Below, one piece after another: positions 50,866-60,002 of a stretch of 64,000 bases of DNA (positions within the stretch are counted from its first letter, which is position 1; the number at the start of each line of letters is the position of its first letter). Under the pieces are notes generated by a model, which was not told the origin of the DNA, made no database searches, and saw nothing but the letters and a program-made list of their open reading frames with translations. The DNA is from Pseudobdellovibrionaceae bacterium. GTDB lineage: Bacteria > Bdellovibrionota > Bdellovibrionia > Bdellovibrionales > Bdellovibrionaceae. A program made the translations under genes and the position numbers. The stretch lies in contig JADJYV010000002.1 in the NCBI GenBank assembly GCA_016719575.1, forward strand, positions 248,001-312,000, in the 5' to 3' direction.

Positions 50866-52925
50866 TTAGCTTCCTTTCGTATGGAGATGTTTTCGGTATT
50901 GGCCAGTTTGTAAAACTCAGGTGTCGGATAAAGCCTAAATATCTGACTCATGGTTGGACTAAGAGCGAAGAACTCAGAATAAACTGGTTTTTTAGATGTC
51001 ACCGATAAGGCTCTAGAAATATCAGAGTCCGGCAAATCAAATGTTTGCTTCAAGAATTCAGCGGCAGCTCCATTCTGGAGAAATATTTTCGTGAAACTAT
51101 TTGTGAAAATCATTTTCGCAAAGGCTTCGTCCCCATAGTCAGCCAAGTTCTGAGTAATGGAAACAATACCAGCTCTATATTTTCGAAGCGTTCGGTACAT
51201 TTCTTCTAAGAAACTTTTGCTTTGCGCGAAGAATCTCCAAACCTCATCAAATACAATAAGAGTTCGAGAGTAAGTTCCCTTAAGAAGATCCCCCCATAGT
51301 AGTTCCGACAATAAAAGAATTGTTGTTCGCTGCAAAACGGGATCGGCATCCAGTTCCTTGAAATCAAATGCGTTTACCTGAGCGCCGATCATGCTTTGCA
51401 AATCTTCACGGATGGGAACATCATCAAGTGCTAGATGCGGTTTTAACCAGTGAGCAATATCTTGATAAAATCGCTCGGGCTTTTCACTAGCAAGCCTCAC
51501 AAGTTCGGACATTTTCAGGTTTGTACCTTCTAAATGTCGAAGCAAGTCGTCTATGGCCACTCGATGTGAATGAGTGATATGACTTCCTGATCCACATAGC
51601 GTTTCGATAAAGGTTCTATAAAAACCTGTTCCATTTACTGGGCGTAACCGCAAAAAACTTGCGAGCAGTCCGTGCGCTTCTTCCACCGTCAATAATTGAC
51701 TAACTCCACCGTTGGCTTCAATGATTCGTCGATAAGATCCACCAATATCAAAAATACAAAGCCTTGTTCGCGGCTCGTCTTTAAGTACAGAAGACAGAAT
51801 TGCATTCATCAAAAAACTTTTACCTGACCCCGATGCCCCACAGATGAAAGAGTTGAAATTCAAATTTTCTTTTGAAAATAAATTTAAATGTGAAACCTCA
51901 TTACTCCGTGACCGCAACGCTAAAGAAGAATTATCGTTAGAACGGGAAAAATCGTGAAGCAGTGGCAAGACATGAGCTAAATTTTCAGAAAGAATTGGTA
52001 ACTTTCTAATTCCAAGTGTTTTACCGCCAGGTAAATGACTAGCAATCACTGGAAGCGTACCAAGTCCTTCTGGATACAGTCCGGCATTTCCAATGCCGGA
52101 AACCAATCGCTCAAAATCATTCGCTAGATCTTGAGTCTCTTGTTCAGTTCCTGAAACAGTTAAGCCGATTGAAATTTCAAAAAGTGTTTCCTTTGAAACT
52201 AGAATTCGTTCTAGCGTTTCTTCGGAAGAACTTAGAACAGAATTTGACTCAATATTTTTAACTTCAAGCGAACTCGTTACAGAAAGCGCATGACTTACTC
52301 GACGTTTAGTTTCTAGTTGGCGTTTAATCTTCTTTCTATCTGGGATCTGAATTTTGATCGACAAAGTAAAAGGCGATAAACATTCAAACACTGGTTGCAA
52401 ACAACCTTTCCATGTAACCTGTGGAAGTTCAGTCAACGAAAGTACTCTAACAGTGCTTTTATCTGCACGAATACAATCTTTCTCCCAGATAACATCTGGT
52501 AAATTATTTTTTTCGATTTTCTTACCAAAAATTGTTGAAAGGTATGATTTCCAGGTTTCTTCAGAAAGCAATCGTGAACTCAGTTTCAATTCATTAAGGA
52601 CTGCTTGAAAATGCGAATAACTTTCTTCCTTCTTAACTTTTTCAAAAACAAGTACAGTCGTCTTGAGTCCTGTAATTTCATGCTCCTCTCGAGTGCGAAA
52701 CAAAACAATCTGAACATCAAATGAATTTGGAAGCCTTGACAAAAGTTCGGACAATTTTTGAAAAAAAGAATCCGAGCTAGTGCCTTCTAGATTTTCTTCA
52801 AATAGCCCAAGAGAAAGAGGCTCCATTTCAAAAGATTTAAAAATAGAGCCATCGCTAGATTCAACGATTCCATCGGAAACCCATTTCGCCTGAATGATTG
52901 CTTTAGTTAACGAGTATTTTCTCAT
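50862..52925 (-). CDS. VirB4/TraC-like ATPase
   Basis: 687 residues from ATG 52925. Walker A ICGASGSGKSFLMN lies near 370, Walker B LIVFDEVWRFFAQ near 570, and motif IVSITQNLADYGD (the Q-loop-like region) just after. LTVSGTEQETQDLANDFERL and LPGGKTLGIRKLPILSEN belong to the N-terminal domain. VirB4 ATPases power pilus assembly and substrate export and are the most conserved T4SS component. No VirB11 gene is seen, so this may be the only assembly ATPase. Confidence 0.92.
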   Translation of the reverse strand: MRKYSLTKAIIQAKWVSDGIVESSDGSIFKSFEMEPLSLGLFEENLEGTSSDSFFQKLSELLSRLPNSFDVQIVLFRTREEHEITGLKTTVLVFEKVKKEESYSHFQAVLNELKLSSRLLSEETWKSYLSTIFGKKIEKNNLPDVIWEKDCIRADKSTVRVLSLTELPQVTWKGCLQPVFECLSPFTLSIKIQIPDRKKIKRQLETKRRVSHALSVTSSLEVKNIESNSVLSSSEETLERILVSKETLFEISIGLTVSGTEQETQDLANDFERLVSGIGNAGLYPEGLGTLPVIASHLPGGKTLGIRKLPILSENLAHVLPLLHDFSRSNDNSSLALRSRSNEVSHLNLFSKENLNFNSFICGASGSGKSFLMNAILSSVLKDEPRTRLCIFDIGGSYRRIIEANGGVSQLLTVEEAHGLLASFLRLRPVNGTGFYRTFIETLCGSGSHITHSHRVAIDDLLRHLEGTNLKMSELVRLASEKPERFYQDIAHWLKPHLALDDVPIREDLQSMIGAQVNAFDFKELDADPVLQRTTILLLSELLWGDLLKGTYSRTLIVFDEVWRFFAQSKSFLEEMYRTLRKYRAGIVSITQNLADYGDEAFAKMIFTNSFTKIFLQNGAAAEFLKQTFDLPDSDISRALSVTSKKPVYSEFFALSPTMSQIFRLYPTPEFYKLANTENISIRKEAN

Positions 52926-52926
52926 T

Positions 52927-53214
52927 TTATTTTTCCTGTTCTTTTGAACTTCTGCCCGCGTGCCCCAAGTAAATATGCGGTTCGATAACAAATCTCATTA
53001 GCAATTCAAGATGGCCATTTTTTTGACCATGTGAAATGAATCGAAGTATTGCTAAAGTTCCAAACCCAAGCCCCCAAGATAAAAACAAAGGGGCTTTCAT
53101 AATATTAAGAATGACATTGGAGCCAGCAAGAACAGAAAAAGCCGTCACAATGTGACTGACTTCAAATCCCCAAAGTTGCGACCTGTTCATATTACTTGTG
53201 GGACAGTTCTTCAT
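52927..53214 (-). CDS. VirB3/TraL-like small membrane protein
   Basis: 95 residues with two hydrophobic segments (IVTAFSVLAGSNVILNIM and LFLSWGLGFGTLAILRFI), then a polar tail with HLELLMRFVIEPHIYLGHAG. Size, topology and position directly before VirB4 match VirB3/TraL/TrbD. The start overlaps the VirB2-like stop (ATGA) and its stop is one base before the VirB4 start. Confidence 0.7.
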   Translation of the reverse strand: MKNCPTSNMNRSQLWGFEVSHIVTAFSVLAGSNVILNIMKAPLFLSWGLGFGTLAILRFISHGQKNGHLELLMRFVIEPHIYLGHAGRSSKEQEK

Positions 53215-53483
53215 CGAACCACCCGCTGAATTAAATCAACTATACTTTGTGCACCAAAAAGAATTGTCGCGCCCGTAACCGCATAGACCAAGTGTTGCTT
53301 GGCGTTTATATTTCCTGTGAAAAAACTGAATGCCGCAAATCCAAGCCCTAGCACTGCAAAGATTGGCAAAATAGAACCAAGAAGAACATTTTTTAGTCCC
53401 ATCAATGATGACTCAACTGATGCATGCGCAAAAGGAGCTGCAATCATTAAAAATATAATTAGTGCAAAATGTTTTTTACTCAT
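53211..53483 (-). CDS. VirB2/TrbC-like pilin
   Basis: 90 residues from ATG 53483, with GAGGAG upstream. A signal peptide (MSKKHFALIIFLMIAAPFAH) is followed by a mature chain with two hydrophobic helices: NVLLGSILPIFAVLGLGFAA and LVYAVTGATILFGAQSIVDL, separated by a basic loop NINAKQH. This is the VirB2/TrbC pilin layout. Confidence 0.75.
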   Translation of the reverse strand: MSKKHFALIIFLMIAAPFAHASVESSLMGLKNVLLGSILPIFAVLGLGFAAFSFFTGNINAKQHLVYAVTGATILFGAQSIVDLIQRVVR

Positions 53484-53682
53484 GTGTTTTCTCCTCATTG
53501 CTTTGAAGTTGAATGACGTAACGTTGACTCGGTAACATATAGAGTTCAAAGCTAAGCGAGCCCCCTGATTTGGATGCCCACGCCCGCCCTACACGATTCC
53601 ATGCCGTCTTTTTTTCTGGTGTTCCGTTTTGTTTAGTCTCGTACTCTTTTGCGACGAGGATGTCGTAAAAACCTATATTCAT
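53476..53682 (-). CDS. Small protein before the pilin gene
   Basis: 68 residues from ATG 53682, with AGGAGGAAAC upstream. FYDILVAKEYETKQNGTPEK followed by WNRVGRAWASKSGGSLSFEL and YMLPSQRYVIQL resembles the short, single-stranded-DNA-binding-like or DUF736-type proteins seen on conjugative elements. Overlaps the VirB2-like gene by eight bases. Role guessed from context. Confidence 0.5.
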   Translation of the reverse strand: MNIGFYDILVAKEYETKQNGTPEKKTAWNRVGRAWASKSGGSLSFELYMLPSQRYVIQLQSNEEKTHE

Positions 53683-53779
53683 GTTTCCTCCTGAGCTATT
53701 AGTAGCTCTGTAAATTCTGAATCTTGTTTCAGTGAAAGTTTGCCTATGGACCAAAGGTAAAAGTCGTAGCAATCGATTT

Positions 53780-53986
53780 TCATACGTTTAGATCAGACTG
53801 ATTTGATGTCTGACCTAAGCGTGTTGAACATCGATTTTTTGGATACTGATAAGGAAATTCCAAACGATGCCATGACTTAAAACTACGATCTGAATCTGGC
53901 GAATAACTACATTCCCAACAATGCGAATGCGTTGAAAGATGTTCGAGCGTGGGACAACCACATCGGGGACAATGACTGAAGTGCAT
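53780..53986 (-). CDS. Small zinc-ribbon protein
   Basis: 68 residues from ATG 53986, with AAAGGAGATC upstream. Contains CPRCGCPTLEH and HCWECSYSPDS, a CxxC...CxxC zinc ribbon, followed by a basic C-terminal region. First gene of the secretion operon; could be a regulator or a DNA-binding accessory. No family assigned. Confidence 0.55.
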   Translation of the reverse strand: MHFSHCPRCGCPTLEHLSTHSHCWECSYSPDSDRSFKSWHRLEFPYQYPKNRCSTRLGQTSNQSDLNV

Positions 53987-54013
53987 ACGATCTCCTTTCG
54001 GGCGCTGATCCAT

Positions 54014-54367
54014 TCAGCGCGTTCCGTTCAGTCTTTTAAATTGCAATATTATGGACGTGATTGTGCCAACTCAGTGATGAGCTTTAAGTATTTGAAAATT
54101 TTAAATAATTGGAAAAACAGTCTCAAATCGTAGACTGCGAAAGTCTTGCTGAGTCTATAATCCGAGACTTTTTTTGAGAATTTATCATTCATTTAATTAA
54201 ATCTATAGATGCCTCTCTAGAGGGATCTTATTCAGAGATCAAAGAATTAGAAAAAACGGTGCCAACCATTTTTGATTTTAATTGGCTTCAAACATAAATT
54301 GCTCATCGCAGTCACATGAACCATATTATATGATGCTTGCGATGTTTGTAGAATCTAAGTGGTTCAA
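54014..54367. other. Intergenic stretch with hairpin and gene scrap
   Basis: Contains a nested hairpin at 54118-54177 (AGTCTC with GAGACT, and AGACT-GCGAA-AGTCT inside the loop) followed by a run of seven Ts, plus-strand; it looks like a small RNA terminator. After it, an ATG-less frame reads SIDASLEGSYSEIKELEKTV, then PTIFDFNWLQT, ending at 54296, possibly the end of a truncated gene at the edge of the element. Confidence 0.4.
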
Positions 54368-55402
54368 TTATTGAGGTATGCGATAAGCTCTTGGTTTCTT
54401 ATTCCACAAATAACAACCACCAAATAGTCCATAATACTGGTTACCTCTTTCACTTCCTGTTAACACAAGCGACTCGATTTCTAAATCTTTTCCGTTTAAA
54501 TGATTCAAAATTTCGTCAATTTTATTTTTATTGCTGTTTGGCTTTTCAATTTCAAAGACAAACTCACAATTATTCGTTTGGAAATTTATATTATTAGTCA
54601 CAAAATCATTCGGATTTTCTTTCAATACTTCTTTTGCTTTTACAAATTGTCTATAACAAATAATAATCGACTCACTTAAATCCTCAACCAGTTCCTCATT
54701 TTCACTATCTTGATCGATTGAGAATTCCACCTCTGGCAAAGGAGATGAAGCTTTGCAACCTAAATATCTTTCAGTGTATTTAAAGTATCCAGCATTCATT
54801 CTTTGCCACAAATCTGCTAAATCAAGGCGACCTATTGCAAAAAGATTCGATCCCGCAAGAATGTCCCCAGATCTATATCTCGCTTTCTTCCCATTTTTAC
54901 GCTTGAAAGCGATTCCTGACTTTAATTTTTCTTGAAGATCAGAAATTAACTTTCGCTCTTTATCGATGGGTCTATATTTCTCAAGGTATTTATCTATTAA
55001 AAGTTTGTGAACCTCCGCTATTGTAAGATCAGTTTTACCATCTAATATAGTCGCTGCAGTGCGATTGGTACTTATTCCTACCTCAGCGTGTACTATTTTT
55101 TCACTCGATTTCGCCTCATCGCATTTAATTAAATAAAACTCATTTTTATATCCGAAAATATTCTCTGCAATACCAACTATAAACGATTTATTGTGTATTT
55201 GCGGTCGCACCCCTCGAAAAAGTGCGGCAAGTCTACCCCTTGATTTTTGATCAGACGAGCCAATTTGAAGAACATTGTCGCCATTAATTACTAAATACAA
55301 ATATGGTTGGCACTTTGGTATTTCTTCCAGAGAATGAATCAGCATTAAGTCACTTCCCTTAATTAATTTAGTAACCTTCGCCAAAACCTCAGATGCCTTC
55401 AT
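54368..55402 (-). CDS. Unknown protein, GIY-YIG-like N-terminus
   Basis: 344 residues. The N-terminal part CQPYLYLVINGDNVLQIGSS followed by RLAALFRG and FYLIKCDEA loosely follows the GIY-YIG nuclease pattern (Y-hY-hhN---hhhIG-S, an Arg, a later Glu in EKIVHAEVG). The middle is basic and helical (ISDLQEKLKSGIAFKRKNGK), and the last part has a beta-rich domain. If right, it is a nuclease in a defence region, but the motif is weak. Alone on the minus strand at the right edge of the element. Confidence 0.35.
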   Translation of the reverse strand: MKASEVLAKVTKLIKGSDLMLIHSLEEIPKCQPYLYLVINGDNVLQIGSSDQKSRGRLAALFRGVRPQIHNKSFIVGIAENIFGYKNEFYLIKCDEAKSSEKIVHAEVGISTNRTAATILDGKTDLTIAEVHKLLIDKYLEKYRPIDKERKLISDLQEKLKSGIAFKRKNGKKARYRSGDILAGSNLFAIGRLDLADLWQRMNAGYFKYTERYLGCKASSPLPEVEFSIDQDSENEELVEDLSESIIICYRQFVKAKEVLKENPNDFVTNNINFQTNNCEFVFEIEKPNSNKNKIDEILNHLNGKDLEIESLVLTGSERGNQYYGLFGGCYLWNKKPRAYRIPQ

Positions 55403-55885
55403 TTTTGAGCTCCTTCATCTTTAGTATGTAATTTTTTGCATATAAATCAACAATCATCAGATATTTTGATCATCTCTTAAAACTAAATGGCAACATGCAA
55501 CTTGATAACTTGGAATATAAATTGTCCTTAAACCCCAAATGGATAAGTAATTATTAATTATACAAGATTAGGATTTTAAATTAAAGATCTAAAAACGAAA
55601 AGAGTTGAGGCGGTATAAAGACTTGGTATAAAGACCGAATCGTTTAAGCCTAGACCACTCTCCATTACGAAAATTAATTCCCATTCAGTCCCCCTTTGGT
55701 AAATTATCGTAATTTTCTACTTGTCGCACAATTCATTTAGTATGTTTGACGAGTCGCCGCTCGATTAAAATCTTTTTACCAACAGCTCTGATTGTTTCAT
55801 TTTGGCGCATTTTCTTAAATCTGAACTCACCGAGTCCTCAAATGACGTTAGGTGCTGGAAAACTGGATAAGGAGGGTCATTGATT
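55403..55885. other. 480 bases without a gene
   Basis: AT-rich. No convincing frame or structured RNA was found. AAGGAGGG at 55869-55876 is the ribosome-binding site of the gene starting at 55886. Promoters for the divergent genes must lie here. Confidence 0.35.
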
Positions 55886-56641
55886 ATGGATAAACATTGG
55901 ACCAAAATTAACAGGAGCCTACAAAATCATTTTTCAAACTATATTCATTTAGGAAATCCTAATTTAATTAAACGTTATCAACTAGCAAAACTTATATGCT
56001 ACGAAAAAGACGTCTCAATTGAAATGGCGATCAACCAAGTTGCAAGCTTTTATCAAATACCTTATCGAGATCGAACTGACTCTCGGTTTCACCAACATTT
56101 TTCAATCATTCCTTATCCCTGGCTAGTTGAACAATTTCTTCTTAATTTCAAAACAATTCAACAAAATGAAACACTGATTCAAAGAGCAGTCGCCGATGTT
56201 AAATTTTATTTTCAGCAGTTAGAACAAACTCCACCACCTGAACTTGCTCACGAATCAATTTTACTTCAGTCAGCCTTTCATGCCCTAAAGAAATGCTGGA
56301 GCTCAGAATCATCACTTGGTCTTTTTGACTTCCTAAAATCTTGGAAAAGACAATCATTTCTAAATTACGGTGAGAAATACGAATGGTATTTTGAGATTCT
56401 TTTTGAAGAAATTGAAAAAACAAAATTGGAAGACGTTACGCTGACCGAAATTAAAAAGAAAACAATCTCGTTAACCCAAACTGAAATTGATTGGCTCCGC
56501 TCTATAAAGCTAGAGCTGGAAAACAAAATTCATTTTAGCACTTTCCCCCTAAGTACAGGCCCCAAAAAGGCAGTTTTAATTGAAATAGAGCGAATCACTC
56601 GAACACTTAACAGGTTGGGTTCGGTTGAGCCTGAAATTTGA
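55886..56641 (+). pseudogene. Unknown gene truncated by the IS at 56639
   Basis: 251 codons from ATG 55886. Mostly helical sequence (YQLAKLICYEKDVSIEMAIN, AFHALKKCWSSESSLGLFDF) without a known motif. Its stop TGA at 56639-56641 is the first three bases of the IS3-family element's terminal repeat, so the real C-terminus has been lost. It is on the same strand as the helicase/OLD genes beyond the elements and was probably the first gene of that cluster. Confidence 0.6.
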
Positions 56642-56679
56642 CCGGCCGGGAATTTTTGTACCACTACCAATGTTAATGA

Positions 56680-56970
56680 CTAACTGACAAGCTGAATGTT
56701 TACCTCCCGTGCTTCTGGAGCCTTTGGCGGCTTGCCACCGAGTGAAGAATGGGGTCTCACTTCATTATAATGCCTTCTCCATCTCTCGATGATCACCTGT
56801 GCCTCGAAGAGCGTGTAAAATATTTCACCATCGAGAAGTTGATATCTCATCTTGCCATTGAAAGACTCGCAGTAGCCGTTCTCCCATGGACTTCCGGGCT
56901 CAATGTAGAGCGTATTTACGCCAATATCCTTGAGCCATTTTCTTAACTTCTTTGCAATGAACTCCGGTCC
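56680..56970 (-). pseudogene. IS3 orfB, C-terminal part
   Basis: Reads GPEFIAKKLRKWLKDIGVNT, then PGSPWENGYCESFNGKMRYQ with the catalytic Glu, and HYNEVRPHSSLGGKPPKAPE to a stop at 56680. The missing front half is at 58533-59038, separated by the IS110-family insert. The same C-terminal end exists alone at 20495-20634. Confidence 0.88.
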
Positions 56971-57061
56971 ATAATACCTACGGATGCAAAGAGTCACAAC
57001 TGCGCCCTGTTCATGTAGAGTTTAATTTCCAAACAAAACATCAACATGGAGGTGCCCAGTT

Positions 57062-58306
57062 ATGACCAACACAACTTTTGTAGCGATAGATATTGCCAAA
57101 GTCAAAAATGACATTCTTGTCGAGTTTTCAGATGGCAAGAGAAGGAAGCTGAAGATTTTTAATCGAATGGAAGATTTTATTGAACTTGATGAATTACTCA
57201 GAGCGCAGAGCGGACCTTGTGTCGTTGGGGTTGAGCCAACAAGCAATTACCATCGACCAATCAGTTATTTTTTAAAGAATAAAGGTTACGATGTTCGTTT
57301 TGTTCCTTCAATTGGTGTTGCCCGCACGAGGGAAGCTCTTCACAACTCCTGGGATAAAAATGATCCAAAGGATGCTCAAGTAATTTTACATATGCTAAAG
57401 ACTGGTGTGACTCAAATATATCATGATCCAGTAATTAACGGATTCAACGATTTGCAAGAGCTTTCAAAAACCCACTATCTGATCTCCCTGCGAAAGACAA
57501 AAACCCAGCACAGCCTTCTGACTCATTACTTGCCACTGTATTTTCCGGAAGTTCAAAAATACATGCATGCATCCAGAGCCGAATGGTTTTTCAAAATGCT
57601 ACATAGGTACCCAACACCGAGCTGTATCACCAAGTTTTCAGAGGAAGAGTTTATCAAAGATGCATGGAGTGTTTCGGGTCGAAAAGTTGCAAAAGAAGCT
57701 TTTTTAAAAGACCTCTACGCTACAGCAGGATCAAGCATCGGCGTTCCAATTGATGAAGATTCGCAGTCTATGAAAAATGTATAGACTGATTCTAGAAGAG
57801 GCCATCAGCCTCTGCGCCCGGCGACAAGCTCTAGAGATACAAGCCCATAATTTTTAAAAGATGACAACCAATATAAAATTTTGCGATCAATACCAGGAAT
57901 AGGTCCAATATTAGCTTTAACGATCATTGCAGAGTCAGGTGATCTGAAAAGATTCAGCCACCATAGAAAATATTTGAATTTTTGTGGCATGAACTTAAGC
58001 ACTCATCAGTCAGGACAATTCAGAGGTAAATCATCACTTTCAAAGCGAGGAAATTCAAGACTTCGATGTGCTTTTTGGATGGCAGCTACGGTAGCTATTC
58101 GAATGAGAGAAAATAGTTTTAGATACAAATATGAACGATATATTAAAAGTAACCCGAATGATGCTGATTTAAAACGGAAAGCTTTGACGGCAACGGCGGC
58201 AAAAATTTGTCGTGTTGCCTACAGTTTAGTAAAAGAAAATAAAATTTATCGACCCTACTTTGAGGCGTCGGTACCAAGTGGAGGAATTCGCTCGGAAGGG
58301 CCGTAG
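57062..58306 (+). pseudogene. IS110-family transposase, frameshifted
   Basis: Part 1 (57062-57784) has the DEDD RuvC-like domain: TFVAIDIAKVKNDILVEF, VGVEPTSNYH, and WDKNDPKDAQVILHML. Part 2 in another frame (to 58306) is the Transposase_20 domain: LRSIPGIGPILALTIIAESG, LNFCGMNLSTHQSGQ, and GNSRLRCAFWMAATVAIR with the catalytic Ser region. Between them a third frame reads YRLILEEAISLCARRQALEI, so two shifts (near 57780 and 57860) break the gene. Confidence 0.88.
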
Positions 58307-58352
58307 AGACTCATTGTAGATCTCGTAGATAATGATGGGATCCTCCACTTGG
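58274..58352 (+). repeat. 12-bp inverted repeat at the 3' end of the IS110-family gene
   Basis: CCAAGTGGAGGA at 58274-58285 pairs perfectly with TCCTCCACTTGG at 58341-58352, spanning the transposase stop codon. The stem would fold RNA from the 3' non-coding end, where a bridge RNA is expected in IS1111-type elements. Confidence 0.7.
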
Positions 58353-58532
58353 AATTCATTTTGTTTTAAGTACGGTTAAGACCGATTCGTATAGATTCGG
58401 ATCTTGTGTCATTATGGTTAAAGGATATTCCTGTATCGGTGGAGGCACGCTTGGATTTAACTTTTTATAGCCATGAAAAAATGGAAAGGACTTGCTTTGT
58501 GAAAAAATTGATATTGACTAATGAGTTAGTAC

Positions 58533-59038
58533 GTTGTCCGAGCGTATATGCTCTGGAATGCCATGCTCAATGAATAGGTCCGCAAGAATCAAAATAATGT
58601 CCTGACTTCTAATTCTACGAGCTACAAACGAAGCCAGACACTCTTTACTGTGCTCGTCGATGATATTGAGGATCCTAAGCTTTCTTCCATCGTGGGTCTG
58701 TTCAGACACAAAATCATAGCTCCAAACATGGTTTTTGTGCATTGGCCGCAGGCGGATACAAGATCCGTCAGCTAGCCAAAGCCTCGCTCGTTTCGGCTGC
58801 TTCTGAGGTACCTGCAAGCCCTCCTCTTGCCAGACTGTGTGGACTCGATCACGGCCCACAATGAATCCCTCCATTTGCAGCATTGAGGTGATTGTCTTGT
58901 AACCGACCTGCCATACTGAGTTGCAAGCTCGATAATCCGCGCACGCAGACGCACACGACCAGGGTCGATGATCTTCTCATATCGTTGAGTTGTGCGAAGT
59001 TGTCCAATCACTCCTGCAAGCAAGACGTTCAGAGACAT
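58533..59038 (-). pseudogene. IS3 orfB, N-terminal part, frameshifted
   Basis: From 59038 the frame reads RTTQRYEKIIDPGRVRLRAR and IIELATQYGR, then shifts near 58900 to GYKTITSMLQMEGFIVGRDR, then HVWSYDFVSEQTHDGRKLRI with the first catalytic Asp, and IRSDN at the insertion point. Even without the IS110-family insert it would be inactive. Confidence 0.85.
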
Positions 59039-59086
59039 TCAACTTAGTCATGGCATGTTGAACGGCCTCACGTCTACGTGCAGGGC

Positions 59087-59365
59087 TTAGAAGTTTCCCG
59101 AGGCGACTTCCTTCAAAATTGAAACCTCAACTGCTTGATTTGCAACAATTCTTTTGAGTCGTAGGTTCTCAGCTTCGAGTTCTTTCAGGCGCTTAGCCTG
59201 ATCTACCCGAAGGCCACCGTATTCTTTGCGCCAACGAATGATTGTCTGAGGAGTTACGCCAACCTTCTTGGCTGACTCTTCGAGAGTATGTCCCTTGCCC
59301 TCTTCTAGCTCAACAGTTCTAAGATGTTGAATGATCTCTTCTGCTTTAAAGTTCTTTCTTGCCAT
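59087..59365 (-). CDS. IS3 orfA
   Basis: 92 residues: FKAEEIIQHLRTVELEEGKG, then KVGVTPQTIIRWRKEYGGLR (HTH) and LKELEAENLRLKRIVANQAV (leucine zipper). About 63 bases inside the element end. Intact. Confidence 0.9.
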   Translation of the reverse strand: MARKNFKAEEIIQHLRTVELEEGKGHTLEESAKKVGVTPQTIIRWRKEYGGLRVDQAKRLKELEAENLRLKRIVANQAVEVSILKEVASGNF

Positions 59366-59428
59366 TTTTGACCTCTTTCTAGGCCCAGATTAACATTGAA
59401 TCTGGACCAATTTAAGCCGGCCAGGTCA

Positions 59429-60001
59429 CTAGGTTTCATTAAAAAATTTGGTGGACGTCCAATTCACTTAGAAATTGCTCAACAGATCGCAATAACTACG
59501 GGCACTGAAAAAATGGCTCGACGATATTTAGTGATCTTTGACTCAGTTCCGGGAGGCACAGGGTTTTTAAAAGAGCTTTGGAATAAAGACTCGTTCTATG
59601 AGTTAGTTAAGCTTTCCCTAGAAGCTATGGAATCATGCACATGTAATTCTTCACCTGAATTAGACGGATGTCCTAGGTGTGTCTATTCTGGAGCTGGCCA
59701 ATACGAATTGCATAATATTTCAAGGACTGAAGCAGTTCGTTACCTAAAAATGATCTTGGAACACAAAAGCAAGCTAGTAGAATTAAAAAATGGACTTGAT
59801 GATGTAGATATTGATTCTTTCCTTGATTCAGATTTCGAATATAGATTTTTATCTGTTATAAGAAGATTAAAAGAACAAGAAATCGTTCGAAAGCTTGATC
59901 GGTTCAAGATTCAGGTAGATTCACTTGATTTACCAAAGCAAGAAGATGGTCCGATCATTTTGAAGCTTCAGAATCAAGATACTAAAAACATTTTCGTATA
60001 A
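59429..60001 (+). pseudogene. DUF1998 helicase, C-terminal remnant
   Basis: From the IS edge the frame reads GFIKKFGGRPIHLEIAQQIA, then YLVIFDSVPGGTGFLKELWN and SCTCNSSPELDGCPRCVYSG. The D---GG-G and the four-cysteine C-C...GCP-C are the DUF1998 (PF09369) signature found at the end of large DEAD/DEAH helicases such as YprA/MrfA and DruE, and in DrmB. The helicase domains are gone, replaced by the IS. DUF1998 probably binds Zn or Fe-S. Confidence 0.75.
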
Positions 60002-60002
60002 A

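Larger units (their letters stand above)
56971..58532 (+). mobile_element. IS110-family element inserted in IS3 orfB
   Basis: Borders follow from rejoining orfB: the left target ends ...CTCCGGTCC at 56970 and the right resumes GTTGTCCGAGCG at 58533, restoring SDNGPEF. Length about 1.56 kb (±2). Non-coding ends are about 90 bases upstream and 226 bases downstream of the transposase. In IS110/IS1111 elements one non-coding end encodes a bridge RNA; the longer 3' end here is the likelier site. Confidence 0.85.
56639..59428 (-). mobile_element. IS3-family element with nested IS110-family element
   Basis: Ends are TGACCGGCCGGGAATTT at 56639 and the complement of TGACCTGGCCGGCTTAAA at 59428. It carries orfA (59087-59365) and orfB, which is interrupted after IRSDN by 1.56 kb of IS110-family sequence (56971-58532). 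Without the insert the element would be about 1.23 kb. Flanking bases (ATT and CTA) do not match, so there is no target duplication, suggesting deletion of neighbouring DNA. Confidence 0.88.

Noticed and set aside
54118..54177. Possible tRNA-like or riboswitch structure
   Set aside because: No acceptor stem, anticodon loop or known riboswitch core; retained only as a hairpin/terminator.
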